DNA from: Rhodospirillales bacterium
Lineage (GTDB): Bacteria; Pseudomonadota; Alphaproteobacteria; CACIAM-22H2
Direction: 5' to 3'
Length of the DNA stretch: 64,000 nt
Assembly (NCBI GenBank): GCA_016794025.1
Contig: JAEUKX010000074.1
Location: 1 to 64,000, forward strand
The notes under the pieces are model-generated. The model made no database searches, was not told the origin of the DNA, and saw only the letters and a list, made by a program, of their open reading frames with translations. Positions within the stretch are counted from its first letter, which is position 1, and the number at the start of each line of letters is the position of its first letter. The translations under genes and the position numbers were made by a program. Of the stretch, positions 55,809-64,000 are shown in pieces.

Positions 55809-57463
55809 GCGATCTCCTTGGCGCGCGCGCGCAGGGCGAATTTCTGGATCTTGCCGGTTGACGTCTTCGGCAGCGCGCCGAAGACGACATGACGCGGCAC
55901 CTTGTAGCGCGCGATGCGACCCTTGAGCCAGTCGATCAGTTCGGCACCGGTGATGCCTTTGGCGCCGGGCTTGAGGGTCACAAAGGCGCAAGGCGTCTCG
56001 CCCCAGTTGTCGTCGGGCTTTGCGACGACGGCCGCCTCCATCACCGCGGGATGGCGGTAGAGCGCCTCCTCGACCTCGAGGGAGGATATGTTCTCTCCGC
56101 CCGAAATGATGATGTCCTTCGAGCGGTCCTTGACCTCGACATAGCCATCCGCATGGCGAACGGCGAGATCGCCGGTACGGAACCAGCCGCCTTTGAACGC
56201 CTTTTTCGTCGCCTTCGGGTTCTTCAGATAGCCCTTCATCACCGTGTTGCCGCGTAGTGCGATTTCGCCAAGCGTGCGTCCGTCCGCGGCGACGGGCGCA
56301 CCCTTCTCGTCCAGGACCGCAAGCGCGCCCAGCGTCGGATAACCCACGCCCTGGCGCGCCATGAGGCGCGCGCGTTCGTCGAGCGGCAGTTCCGGCCAGC
56401 CGGGTTGCCACTCGCAGAGTGTCGCCGGCCCATAGCTTTCGGTCAGGCCATAGGCATGCGTCACGCGGAAGCCCATGCCTTCCATCGCCTCGATCACGGC
56501 GGTTGGCGGGGCGGCACCGCCGGTCATCACCTCGACGCGCTGCGGGAACTCGACACGCGCTTCGGCCGGCGCGTGGGCCAGCATGTTGAGCACGATCGGC
56601 GCGCCGCACATGTGCGTCACGCCGTTGTCGCGGATCGACGGAAAGATCAGCGCCGGATCGACGCGGCGAAGACACACATGCGTCGCGCCGACCGAAGTGA
56701 CGGCCCATGTGTAGGTCCAGCCCGAGCAGTGGAACATCGGCAACGTCCACAGATAGACGCTCTCCGGGCGCACGCCGAAGGCGAGCGCGTTGCCAAGCGC
56801 ATTCAGGTAGGCGCCGCGATGGTGGTAGACCACGCCTTTCGGGTTGCCGGTCGTGCCGGACGTGTAGAGAAGGCAGATCGCCTGCCACTCGTCGGTTGGC
56901 CACCGGCCTTCGAAATCCGGCCGGCCGGACTCTAGGAATGCCTCGTACTCGACATCGCTGAGACGCGGTCCCTCGCCGCGATATTCCACATCGTCGATGT
57001 CGATGACGCGCGGCTTCTTCCTGACACGCGAAAGTGCGGCCTGGATGGTCGCGGCAAACTCGCGGTCGACGAGGATGAATTTCGCCTCGCCATGGTCGAG
57101 GATGAAGGCGATCGTCTCGGCATCAAGCCGGTAATTGAGCGCGTTCAGGACGCCGCCGGCGAGCGGCACGGCATAGTGCGCCTCGAGCATGGCCGGGATG
57201 TTGGGGGCCATCACCGCGACGGTCTCGCCGGCTTTCAGACCGCCACGCACAAGCGCATCTGCAAAACGCCGCACGCGCGCGGCGAACTGAGCGTATGTGA
57301 TCTTGCGCCGTCCGTGCACGATGGCGGTTTTGCGCGGGTAGACGGCCGCCGACCGGAACAGGAAGGAAAGTGGCGTCAGCGCACCGTGATTTGCTGGCGT
57401 CTTGTCGAGATCCAGGTCGTAGATCGACTTCCCCGGTTTCTTCTTTCCGCTTCTGACGGCCAC
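55805..57463 (-). CDS. acyl-CoA synthetase (AMP-forming)
   Basis: A 552-residue adenylate-forming ligase that makes an acyl-CoA from a free acid, ATP and CoA. The phosphate loop YTSGTTGNPKG, YGLTESYGP, GWFRTGDLA, and the C-terminal lysine in PKTSTGKIQKF are all present. It belongs with medium-chain or fatty acyl synthetases. It is the first gene of the operon synthetase-SDR-NIPSNAP-acyl-CoA dehydrogenase-kinase. The start GTG 57463 follows GGGAGG with 8-base spacing; the frame upstream is open but non-homologous. It is divergent from the DsbA-type gene. Confidence 0.93.
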   Translation of the reverse strand: MAVRSGKKKPGKSIYDLDLDKTPANHGALTPLSFLFRSAAVYPRKTAIVHGRRKITYAQFAARVRRFADALVRGGLKAGETVAVMAPNIPAMLEAHYAVPLAGGVLNALNYRLDAETIAFILDHGEAKFILVDREFAATIQAALSRVRKKPRVIDIDDVEYRGEGPRLSDVEYEAFLESGRPDFEGRWPTDEWQAICLLYTSGTTGNPKGVVYHHRGAYLNALGNALAFGVRPESVYLWTLPMFHCSGWTYTWAVTSVGATHVCLRRVDPALIFPSIRDNGVTHMCGAPIVLNMLAHAPAEARVEFPQRVEVMTGGAAPPTAVIEAMEGMGFRVTHAYGLTESYGPATLCEWQPGWPELPLDERARLMARQGVGYPTLGALAVLDEKGAPVAADGRTLGEIALRGNTVMKGYLKNPKATKKAFKGGWFRTGDLAVRHADGYVEVKDRSKDIIISGGENISSLEVEEALYRHPAVMEAAVVAKPDDNWGETPCAFVTLKPGAKGITGAELIDWLKGRIARYKVPRHVVFGALPKTSTGKIQKFALRARAKEIA

Positions 57464-57549
57464 GGACGCGCCTCCCGGCAACTGGTTTGTTCGGTCGAGT
57501 ATACAAATATTCTTGCGGGTGCGTCCTACCGCGTCAATGCGCTCGATGC

Positions 57550-57555
57550 TATAAA
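57550..57555 (+). promoter_or_regulatory. possible -10 box of the DsbA-type gene
   Basis: TATAAA lies 7 bases before the ATG at 57563, placing the transcription start at or next to the start codon. No good -35 box is visible at 16-18 bases and there is no Shine-Dalgarno, so a leaderless mRNA is suggested but weakly supported. Confidence 0.3.
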
Positions 57556-57562
57556 TGGTCGC

Positions 57563-58201
57563 ATGATCCGGATCGATATCGTCTCCGATGTAATCTGCCC
57601 CTGGTGCTTCATCGGCAAGCGCCGCCTCGAGCGTGCGCTGGCCGCCGAGTCCCCGGGCGAGATCGAGGTCGGCTGGCGGCCGTTCCAGCTCAATCCCGAC
57701 ATGCCGGCCGAAGGCATGTCCCGGCGCGATTATCTGAAGGCGAAGTTCGGCGACGATGCGGGCGGCGAGCGCTACAAGCACGTGATCGCCGCAGGCCTCG
57801 AAGAGGGCATCCCGTTCGCATTCGACAGGATGACCCGCACGCCGAACACCATTCTCGCCCATCGCTTGATCCGTTACGCCACGCGCATGGGCATGGCCGA
57901 GACGCTCGTCGAGCGGCTGTTCGAGGCGTATTTCGTCGAGGCGCGCGATGTCGGCAACGTCGACGTGCTTGTTGATGTCGCGACGGCGAGTGGGCTCGAT
58001 CCGTTGGCGGCGCGTGCCTACCTGCTATCGGACGAGGACGACGCGCTCATCCGCGAGGAGGACGTATTCGCGCGACGCATGGGCATCCATGGCGTCCCGT
58101 GCTTCGTTATCGATCGGAAATTCATGGTCTCCGGTGCCCAGCCGCCCGAGATTTTCGCGCAGGTCTTCAAGCGCGTGCGGGAAAGTGCGGCGGCCCAGTA
58201 G
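57563..58201 (+). CDS. DsbA family oxidoreductase, FrnE-like
   Basis: A 212-residue thioredoxin-fold protein of the FrnE/DsbA group, without a signal peptide, so cytoplasmic. The active site is CPWC in DVICPWCFIGKR and the cis-Pro loop is HGVPCFVI. FrnE members act as disulfide isomerases or oxidoreductases in stress. The C-terminal part has GAQPPEIFAQVFKR. It may be co-transcribed with the DUF922 gene 22 bases on. Confidence 0.92.
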   Translation: MIRIDIVSDVICPWCFIGKRRLERALAAESPGEIEVGWRPFQLNPDMPAEGMSRRDYLKAKFGDDAGGERYKHVIAAGLEEGIPFAFDRMTRTPNTILAHRLIRYATRMGMAETLVERLFEAYFVEARDVGNVDVLVDVATASGLDPLAARAYLLSDEDDALIREEDVFARRMGIHGVPCFVIDRKFMVSGAQPPEIFAQVFKRVRESAAAQ

Positions 58202-58223
58202 CCATTGCCCGGCCTGTGCCGGC

Positions 58224-58916
58224 ATGGGTCGGCGGGCTTTCCTCGGCGGAGGTCTGGGGCTGCTTGCATACTCCGTCGCCCCGGCCGCCGCCCAGATGGC
58301 GACCTGCGGCGCCGCCAAACCGCCGACCGTGGTGGTGCGCGCGTCCCCTCTCCAGCCCGGTTACGAATTCAGCCAGTCCGTTGCGGATCTCGCGGTCCTT
58401 TCAAGGGGCCGTGCGCCGAACGCGGGAACCCTGACGCATCATGGATTCCGGCCGGCCGGGCTGACGACCGCGCGCTTCGAGCATCACTGGCGCACGACCG
58501 TATCGGGGGGCATGCGCGGCACGAGGGCCTGTTTCGCGCTGACCGGGATCGAAGTCGACGTGCGGCTTGCCGAGCACCGCGTCTATGTCGCGCGCGATGC
58601 AACGCAGGTTGCCACATGCGGGCGCGACGTGGTGATGGAGCACGAAGGGCGGCATGTGCGCATCAATCTGAAATGCCTTGATGACGCCCGTGCGCGCATC
58701 CAGCAGTCCCTCGCGGCATTCATCCCCTCGCTACCGCCGTTGGAAGGCGACGGGCTGACCGCACAGGTTGCCGCCGGCCGCTATTCGCAGCTCCTTTCGA
58801 AGCCGATCTCGAACGCGTTCAAGGACGCAATCTCTTTCGCCAATTCCCAGCATGCCGCGATGGACACGAACGAAGCCTATGCGCGCGACTGGGGCAAGTG
58901 CCGCCGGCCGGGCTGA
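58224..58916 (+). CDS. DUF922 family secreted zinc-protease-like protein
   Basis: A 230-residue exported protein. The N-terminus (GRRAFLGGGLGLLAYSVAPAAAQ) has a twin-arginine signal, so Tat export is likely. The mature part fits DUF922, with a HExxH-type motif in VMEHEGRHVRI and cysteines in MATCGAA, ACFALTG, ATCGRD and LKCLDD that could form disulfides. A further Cys is near the C-terminus (GKCRR). Proteolysis is predicted from the motif only. ATG 58224 was chosen because the signal peptide begins there. It converges with mfd. Confidence 0.82.
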   Translation: MGRRAFLGGGLGLLAYSVAPAAAQMATCGAAKPPTVVVRASPLQPGYEFSQSVADLAVLSRGRAPNAGTLTHHGFRPAGLTTARFEHHWRTTVSGGMRGTRACFALTGIEVDVRLAEHRVYVARDATQVATCGRDVVMEHEGRHVRINLKCLDDARARIQQSLAAFIPSLPPLEGDGLTAQVAAGRYSQLLSKPISNAFKDAISFANSQHAAMDTNEAYARDWGKCRRPG

Positions 58917-58925
58917 GGCGTCGCG

Positions 58926-61900
58926 TCAGGCGGCAAGCTTGGCCAGTTCGCCCAGGAACTTGCGCATTCCCTTGAGCCGGTCGGCCGGATCGTCCCACGC
59001 GCGCAGGTACACGAGCCTGTGGTCGGGGCGCAGCTTCAGGACCGTGGGCTGCTTGAAGACCATCTGCACGAGCCTGTCGGGATGCGCGAAGCGGTTCTTG
59101 CGGAAGCCGATCACCGCGCCCTTCGGGCCTGCATCGACCTTGTCGACGCCCGCCGCCTTGCACAGGCGCTTCAGCTCGATGATGTCGAGCAGGTTCTGCA
59201 CCTCGTCCGGCAGCTTGCCGAACCGATCGACAAGTTCGGCCGCGAACGCGTCGATCTCGCTGCGCTCGACGAGCGTGGCGATCCGGCGGTAGAGGCCCAG
59301 CCGCACGTTCAGGTCCTCGACATAGCTCTCCGGTATCAGCACCGGGGTGCCGATGCCGATCTGGGGTGCCCACTCCTCCTCGGCCGCCTTGGGGCCGGCC
59401 ACGCGCGCAGCGCGCACGGCGTCCTCGAGCATCTGCTGGTAAAGCTCCACGCCCACTTCGCGGATATGGCCCGACTGTTCCTCGCCGAGCAGGTTCCCTG
59501 CCCCGCGGATATCGAGGTCGTAGGACGCAAGCTGGAAACCGGCGCCAAGGCTGTCGAGCGTCTGCATGACCTCGAGGCGCTTCTGGGCGCCGGCCGTCAG
59601 CACACGGTCGCCCGGCACGGTGAAATAGGCATATGCGCGCAGCTTGGCGCGCCCGACGCGCCCGCGAAGCTGGTAGAGCTGGGCAAGGCCGAACATGTCG
59701 GCCCGGTGGATGATGATCGTGTTGGCGGTCGGGATGTCGAGACCGCTTTCGATGATGTTCGTCGACAGCAGGATGTCGTAGCTGCCGTCGACGAAGCCCA
59801 CCATGACGTCCTCGATCTGGCCGGGCGCAAGCTGGCCATGGGCGACGGCAATCTTGCATTCGGGAACGACCTGCTGCAGGCGCTCGCGCACGGTGCCAAG
59901 ATCCTCGATGCGCGGCACGACGTAGAAAACCTGACCGCCGCGGAACTTCTCGCGCATGATCGCTTCGCGGATGACGACGGGATCGAAGGGCAGCACGAAG
60001 CTACGCACGGCCAGCCGGTCCACGGGCGGGCTTGCGATCAGCGAAAGATCGCGAACGCCGGCGAGCGCCATCTGCAGCGTGCGCGGGATCGGCGTGGCCG
60101 AAAGCGTCAGGACGTGGACATCCGAGCGCAGTTCCTTTAGCCGCTCCTTCTGGGCCACGCCGAAATGCTGTTCCTCGTCGACGATGACGAGGCCGAGCTG
60201 CTTGAACTTGATCGACTTGGCAAGCAGCGCGGTCGTGCCGACGACGATCTCGACCCGGCCCGCTTCGGCGTCGGCACGGGCCTGCGCCTGGTCCTTCGCG
60301 GCGACGAGGCGCGAGAGCTGCGCCACGCGGATCGGGAAGCCTTCGAAGCGATTCCGGAAATTGCGGTAGTGCTGGCGCGCGAGCAGCGTGGTGGGCACGA
60401 CGACGGCCACCTGGACGCCGGCCATGGCGGCGACGAAGGCCGCACGCAGCGCCACCTCCGTCTTTCCGAAGCCGACGTCGCCGCAGATGAGGCGGTCCAT
60501 CGGCTTGCCGGCCGAAAGGTCGTCGAGGGTTTCGGCGATCGCGCGGGCCTGGTCTTCGGTCTCGACGAACGGGAAGCGCGCGCAGAATTCGTCGAACAGG
60601 CCTTCGGGCGGTGCGAGCCGCTCGCCTTCCCTGGTCTGGCGTTCGGCTGCAAGCCGGATCAGCTGATCGGCGATTTCCGCCACGCGCTTCTTCACGCGCG
60701 CCTTGCGCGCCTGCCAGCCGGCGCCACCCAGCTTGTCGAGTTGCGCACCCGCCTCTTCCGAACCGTAGCGCGAGAGCATCTCGATGTTCTCGACCGGCAC
60801 GAAGAGCTTGTCGTTGTCGGCGTAGAGGATGCGCAGGCAGTCGTGGGGCGCGCCCGCGACCTCGATGGTCACGAGGCCGTCATAGCGGCCGATGCCGTGA
60901 TCCACGTGAACGACCAGATCGCCCTCGCCGAGGGCGGAGGCTTCCGTCAGGAAGTTCTCGGGCCGCCGGCGCTTGCGTGCGGCGCGAACCAGCCGGTCGC
61001 CGAGCACGTCCTGTTCGGTGATCGCGGCAAGCGTGTCGGTCGTGAAGCCATTCTCGAGGCCCAGCACGGTCGTGGCGACAACCTGCTGGGGAAGTCCTTC
61101 GAGCTCGGCGAAATCCTTCACGGCCGCCGTCTCGCTCACGCCGTGTTCCTGCAACAGATGCGCTAGGCGCTCGCGCGAACCGGCGGAATAGGCGCACACC
61201 AGGACGCGTCGGCCGGCCGCCCGCTCGGCGGCGACACGCGCGCGGACCGCGTCGAACAGGTTCGTATCGGTCTTCGCCCGGTCGGCCGAAAAATCCACGC
61301 CGCCGCGCCCGCCCGCATCGATGCAGTCGGCGGCGACGGGCCGTGCAAAGGGCGTGAGCGCCACGAGCGCGCGCTCGCCGAGCCGTGCCGACCATTCCTT
61401 CGGCTTCAGGTAAAGCTCGTGGGGTTCGAGCGGGTTGTAGCCCGTGGCGGCCTCGCCGAACTTGTCGGCAATCTGCCCCTTGCGGAAGGCTTCGCGTGCC
61501 AGCCGGCGCGCCTCGTAGAACTCGTCGATCTGTTCGAAGCGTGCGGCAACGGCCTCGTCGGCCTGGTCATCCAGGCTGACGACCGCATTGGGCAGGTAGT
61601 CGAAAAGTGTCTCAAGGCCGTCGTGGAAAAGCGGCAGCCAGTGCTCGAGCCCGGCATAGCGTTGGCCGGCAGAGACCGCCGCGTAGAGCGCGTCCCGGTC
61701 GTCGGCGGCTCCGAAACGCTCGCGATATCCCAGACGGAAGCGTTCGATCGACGGGGGATCGAGCAGGACTTCGCTGACCGGCTTGAGCGCGAAGGCATCG
61801 AGCCGGCCGGTGCTTTTCTGCGACATCGGGTCGAAACGGCGGATCTGCTCGATCGTCTCGCCGAAAAGGTCGATGCGGACGGGTTCGGCAAGTCCAGGCG

Positions 61901-62429
61901 CAAAAAGATCGACGATGCCGCCGCGCAATGCGTATTCGCCGGGCTCGCGAACCGTTTCGGCGCGCCGGTAGCCGTCGCGCACGAGGAAGGCCGTCAGTTC
62001 CTCGGGCTTCAGGCGGCCGCCCACCTTCGCGGCGAAAACCGCGTCGGCGAAGCGCGCGCGCGCCGGGACGCGCTGGGTGATGGCGTTGACGGTGGTGAGC
62101 ACGATCCGCCGGGCCGTGGCGGCGGCGACCGGCTGTGCAAGATCGACGAGTGCATCGAGGCGGCGGCTGACCACCTCGCCATTGGGCGAGACGCGGTCGT
62201 AGGGCAGACAGTCCCACGCCGGAAAGCCCACGATCTGTGCGCGCGCACCGGCGAAGGCCAACGCCTCGGCAAGCGTGGAAACGCGCGCATCGTCGCGCGC
62301 GACATGGATCACGTCGTGACCGGCGCGCAGAAGTGCGGCCAACACGCCGGCATCGACGCCGGGCGGCGCACCGGCGACCTCAAGCCGGCTACCGGTCGAT
62401 ATTCTTCTTTCAAATGTTATGTTTAACAA
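58926..62429 (-). CDS. mfd: transcription-repair coupling factor
   Basis: Mfd pushes stalled RNA polymerase off DNA and recruits UvrA. The 1167-residue protein has the N-terminal UvrB-like region (FPAWDCLPYDRVSP), the RNA-polymerase-interacting domain, and a RecG-like helicase: GDVGFGKTEVALRAA (Walker A), VDEEQHFGV, TATPIPRTLQMAL and QLRGRVGR. The TRCF C-terminal domain is present. The likely start is TTG 62429, followed by an unusual run of AT-rich codons, then normal GC-rich coding. It begins 4 bases after the sdhE stop. Confidence 0.96.
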   Translation of the reverse strand: MLNITFERRISTGSRLEVAGAPPGVDAGVLAALLRAGHDVIHVARDDARVSTLAEALAFAGARAQIVGFPAWDCLPYDRVSPNGEVVSRRLDALVDLAQPVAAATARRIVLTTVNAITQRVPARARFADAVFAAKVGGRLKPEELTAFLVRDGYRRAETVREPGEYALRGGIVDLFAPGLAEPVRIDLFGETIEQIRRFDPMSQKSTGRLDAFALKPVSEVLLDPPSIERFRLGYRERFGAADDRDALYAAVSAGQRYAGLEHWLPLFHDGLETLFDYLPNAVVSLDDQADEAVAARFEQIDEFYEARRLAREAFRKGQIADKFGEAATGYNPLEPHELYLKPKEWSARLGERALVALTPFARPVAADCIDAGGRGGVDFSADRAKTDTNLFDAVRARVAAERAAGRRVLVCAYSAGSRERLAHLLQEHGVSETAAVKDFAELEGLPQQVVATTVLGLENGFTTDTLAAITEQDVLGDRLVRAARKRRRPENFLTEASALGEGDLVVHVDHGIGRYDGLVTIEVAGAPHDCLRILYADNDKLFVPVENIEMLSRYGSEEAGAQLDKLGGAGWQARKARVKKRVAEIADQLIRLAAERQTREGERLAPPEGLFDEFCARFPFVETEDQARAIAETLDDLSAGKPMDRLICGDVGFGKTEVALRAAFVAAMAGVQVAVVVPTTLLARQHYRNFRNRFEGFPIRVAQLSRLVAAKDQAQARADAEAGRVEIVVGTTALLAKSIKFKQLGLVIVDEEQHFGVAQKERLKELRSDVHVLTLSATPIPRTLQMALAGVRDLSLIASPPVDRLAVRSFVLPFDPVVIREAIMREKFRGGQVFYVVPRIEDLGTVRERLQQVVPECKIAVAHGQLAPGQIEDVMVGFVDGSYDILLSTNIIESGLDIPTANTIIIHRADMFGLAQLYQLRGRVGRAKLRAYAYFTVPGDRVLTAGAQKRLEVMQTLDSLGAGFQLASYDLDIRGAGNLLGEEQSGHIREVGVELYQQMLEDAVRAARVAGPKAAEEEWAPQIGIGTPVLIPESYVEDLNVRLGLYRRIATLVERSEIDAFAAELVDRFGKLPDEVQNLLDIIELKRLCKAAGVDKVDAGPKGAVIGFRKNRFAHPDRLVQMVFKQPTVLKLRPDHRLVYLRAWDDPADRLKGMRKFLGELAKLAA

Positions 62430-62459
62430 TGTTTTATTGCACTATTTTAAAGTTTTTCA
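62402..62459. other. AT-rich islet across the sdhE-mfd junction
   Basis: About 58 bases are nearly all A or T, covering the last codons of sdhE and the first of mfd on the minus strand (TTA AAC ATA ACA TTT GAA AGA AGA ATA in mfd). Rare codons cluster here in an otherwise GC-rich genome. The right end (TATTTTAAAGT, then TCAGG) resembles the right end of the islet at 38325-38366. Confidence 0.5.
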
Positions 62460-62697
62460 GGAGGGTCAGGACTTCGCTTTCCTGATCGGCGGGTGCCGAT
62501 GCCCGACCGGTTGCCCAATCAAGGATATTCGGATCCCCGGCTTCCAGCAGCCTTTCGTACATATCGAGCTGCTCGGACGTGAAACTCGGGACATGGGCCT
62601 TCGCGAAGGCTCCCAGAAGGATGTCCGTCTCCTTCATGCCTGTATAAAGGCTGCGGTGGATCAAGCGCTTGCGGCGCGCTTCGGATGATTCGCTCAT
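62434..62697 (-). CDS. sdhE: succinate dehydrogenase assembly factor SdhE
   Basis: An 87-residue SdhE/Sdh5 protein that helps attach FAD to succinate dehydrogenase. The family block is RRKRLIHRSLYTGMKETDILLGAF. The usual RGxxE core, in which the Arg and Gly contact the flavoprotein, reads TGMKE here, so Arg is Thr. Length and helices otherwise fit. sdhE next to mfd and recG, with recG divergent, is common in alphaproteobacteria. ATG 62697 is the start. Confidence 0.9.
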   Translation of the reverse strand: MSESSEARRKRLIHRSLYTGMKETDILLGAFAKAHVPSFTSEQLDMYERLLEAGDPNILDWATGRASAPADQESEVLTLLKNFKIVQ

Positions 62698-62776
62698 GGC
62701 GGCCTGGCTGGAATCGGGGCATGGATATAGCCGGTCCTGCCACCCGATGTCACCCTGCCGCCGGAGCCGTGCTCCC

Positions 62777-64000
62777 ATGCGTCCCCCGATCCTCTTTCCG
62801 GTCTTCGCGGACATCCGAACACTTCCCGGCGTGGGCCCGAAGATTGCGCCGCTGGTGGAGCGCGCGGCAGGCCCGCATCTGGTTGACCTGCTCTGGCATC
62901 TGCCAACGGGGCTCGTCGACCGGCGGTTCTCGCCCTTGGTGGCCGAAGCTCCGGCCGGGGCGATCGTCACCTTGCGGCTCACGGTCGTCGCCCATGCCAA
63001 GCCGCGCACGTCCCGCCTGCCCTACAAGGTCCGTTGCGAGGACTCCTCCGGTCCGATCGACCTCGTCTTCTTCCATGCGCGCGGCGACTATCTGGAAAAG
63101 CAGCTTCCCGTGGGAGAGATGCGCGTCGTCAGCGGCCGGATCGAGCGCTACCGCGACGACGTGCAGATGGCGCACCCTGACCACATCGCGACACCGGACC
63201 GCTTCGACGAGGTGGCAAGCGTCGAGCCGGTCTACGGGCTCACGGCCGGGCTGTCGCCCAAGGTCCTTTCCAAGGCGATCCGCGCCGCGGTCGCCAAGGC
63301 GCCGGAACTTCCCGAATGGGCCGATGCGGCACTTGTCGCGAGGTCCGGATGGATGTCCTGGCGCGCCGCCATCGAGCGGGCCCACGCCCCGGCGGACGAG
63401 GCCGACACGAAGCCGGAGACGCCGTGGCGCAGGCGCCTCGCCTACGACGAACTGCTCGCCAACCAGCTGGCGCTTGCGCTCGTGCGCCTTTCGCAGAAGC
63501 GGCGCAAGGGCCGCGCCATGAAGGGCGACGGCCGCCTGCGCGAGAAGGTGCTGGGCGCATTGCCCTTCAGGCTGACCGGTTCGCAGCTTCAGGCACTGGC
63601 GGAAATCCTCGGCGACATGGCGGCGCCCGGCCGCATGCAGCGCCTGCTGCAGGGCGACGTGGGCAGCGGCAAGACGGTCGTCGCCTTCCTCGCGATGCTC
63701 AATGCCGTGGAATGCGGCAAGCAGGCGGCACTCATGGCGCCCACCGAGATCCTCGCCCGCCAGCATTTCGACACGATCCGGCCGCTCGCCGAGCTGGCCG
63801 GGATCGAGGTGGCCGTGCTCACCGGACGCGACAAGGGCAAGGCGAAGGCGGCCGTGATCGAGGGGTTGGCAAGCGGGCGCATCAACGCCGTCGTCGGTAC
63901 GCACGCGCTGTTCGAGGAGAGCGTCGGATTCGACGATCTTGGACTTGCCGTGATCGACGAGCAGCACCGCTTCGGCGTCCACCAGCGCGTCGCGTTCGCC
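62777..64000 (+). CDS. recG: ATP-dependent DNA helicase RecG (3' end outside window)
   Basis: The first 408 residues of RecG, which reverses stalled forks and branch-migrates junctions. The N-terminal wedge/OB domain (about 60-165) starts after RTLPGVGPKIAPLVE. The helicase core begins with PFRLTGSQLQALAEI, Walker A GDVGSGKT, APTEILARQHFD and the DExH-type box VIDEQHRFGV at the right edge. ATG 62777 follows the divergent sdhE by 79 bases. The frame runs open to base 64000. Confidence 0.96.
   Translation, partial: MRPPILFPVFADIRTLPGVGPKIAPLVERAAGPHLVDLLWHLPTGLVDRRFSPLVAEAPAGAIVTLRLTVVAHAKPRTSRLPYKVRCEDSSGPIDLVFFHARGDYLEKQLPVGEMRVVSGRIERYRDDVQMAHPDHIATPDRFDEVASVEPVYGLTAGLSPKVLSKAIRAAVAKAPELPEWADAALVARSGWMSWRAAIERAHAPADEADTKPETPWRRRLAYDELLANQLALALVRLSQKRRKGRAMKGDGRLREKVLGALPFRLTGSQLQALAEILGDMAAPGRMQRLLQGDVGSGKTVVAFLAMLNAVECGKQAALMAPTEILARQHFDTIRPLAELAGIEVAVLTGRDKGKAKAAVIEGLASGRINAVVGTHALFEESVGFDDLGLAVIDEQHRFGVHQRVAFA

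Noticed and set aside
54369-55890. Open frame of 509 codons on the minus strand joining the NIPSNAP and SDR region
   Set aside because: It is in another frame from both genes, and each of those shows complete family motifs.
62750-63982. Open frame of 410 codons antisense to recG
   Set aside because: RecG helicase motifs are on the plus strand and the frame is only a shadow.

Overview
The window is 64 kb of GC-rich chromosome from an alphaproteobacterium. Three things support this: conserved housekeeping order (gatCAB-ruvX; pyrB-pyrC'-plsY-dprA-topA; rnr-DUF983-S41 protease-rpmG-pleD-divK; aspS-rnd-ppx-ppk; rlpA-dac-tmk-holB), the DivK/PleD cell-cycle regulators, and an EipB-type (DUF1849) envelope protein. 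I cannot fix the order; a Rhodospirillales-like lineage is plausible. I see no rRNA, CRISPR array, insertion sequence or prophage. Genes are packed tightly, often with 4-base start/stop overlaps. No gene-free stretch exceeds 160 bases; the longest spacers are 27445-27595, 49278-49419 and 29214-29352.

Layout. 1-4868 (minus): end of a DUF4394 protein, a glutathione S-transferase with a histone H1-like basic tail, and gatB-gatA-gatC. 4944-10760: ruvX, an unusual acyl-CoA dehydrogenase with the active-site pattern of 3-sulfinopropanoyl-CoA desulfinase, an HD hydrolase, a Na+/H+ antiporter and a class III CoA-transferase. 10890-17716: pyrB, an inactive dihydroorotase homologue, plsY, dprA, topA. 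17723-21017 (minus): a large hybrid kinase and a CheY-like regulator lying between topA and rnr. 21110-27444: rnr, DUF983, S41 protease, rpmG, then pleD and divK. 27596-33271: ROK kinase, OmpW, EipB, aspS, rnd. 33288-38335: polyphosphate genes ppk and ppx, a lipoprotein, SixA. 38368-43696 (minus): mltB-rlpA-dac-tmk-holB, joining peptidoglycan turnover to DNA replication. 43765-46291: a small-molecule kinase, KdsB-type cytidylyltransferase and phosphatase in one overlapping operon. 46288-51830: YdcF, a histidine kinase, tRNA-Ser(UGA), a racemase, a degenerate GGDEF-EAL protein and a D-serine dehydratase-like enzyme. 51831-57463 (minus): a compact acyl-CoA operon. 57563-64000: DsbA-type oxidoreductase, DUF922 protease, mfd, sdhE, recG (cut by the window end).

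The most interesting system is the operon at 51831-57463. It contains acyl-CoA synthetase, short-chain dehydrogenase, duplicated NIPSNAP protein, ACAD11-like acyl-CoA dehydrogenase and an aminoglycoside-phosphotransferase-fold kinase. This is the enzyme set of the levulinate (Lva) / 4-hydroxyacyl-CoA phosphorylation pathway, with a NIPSNAP protein as an extra member. It is therefore a candidate 4-hydroxy- or 4-oxo-acid catabolic operon with a new component.

Other points: several enzyme-family members have lost a canonical catalytic residue (PyrC', the dienelactone-hydrolase-like lipoprotein, the histidine phosphatase, the kinase at 43765, the GGDEF-EAL protein). Small AT-rich islets sit inside dprA and at two gene junctions. 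An evenly spaced three-half-site operator-like element lies upstream of divK.
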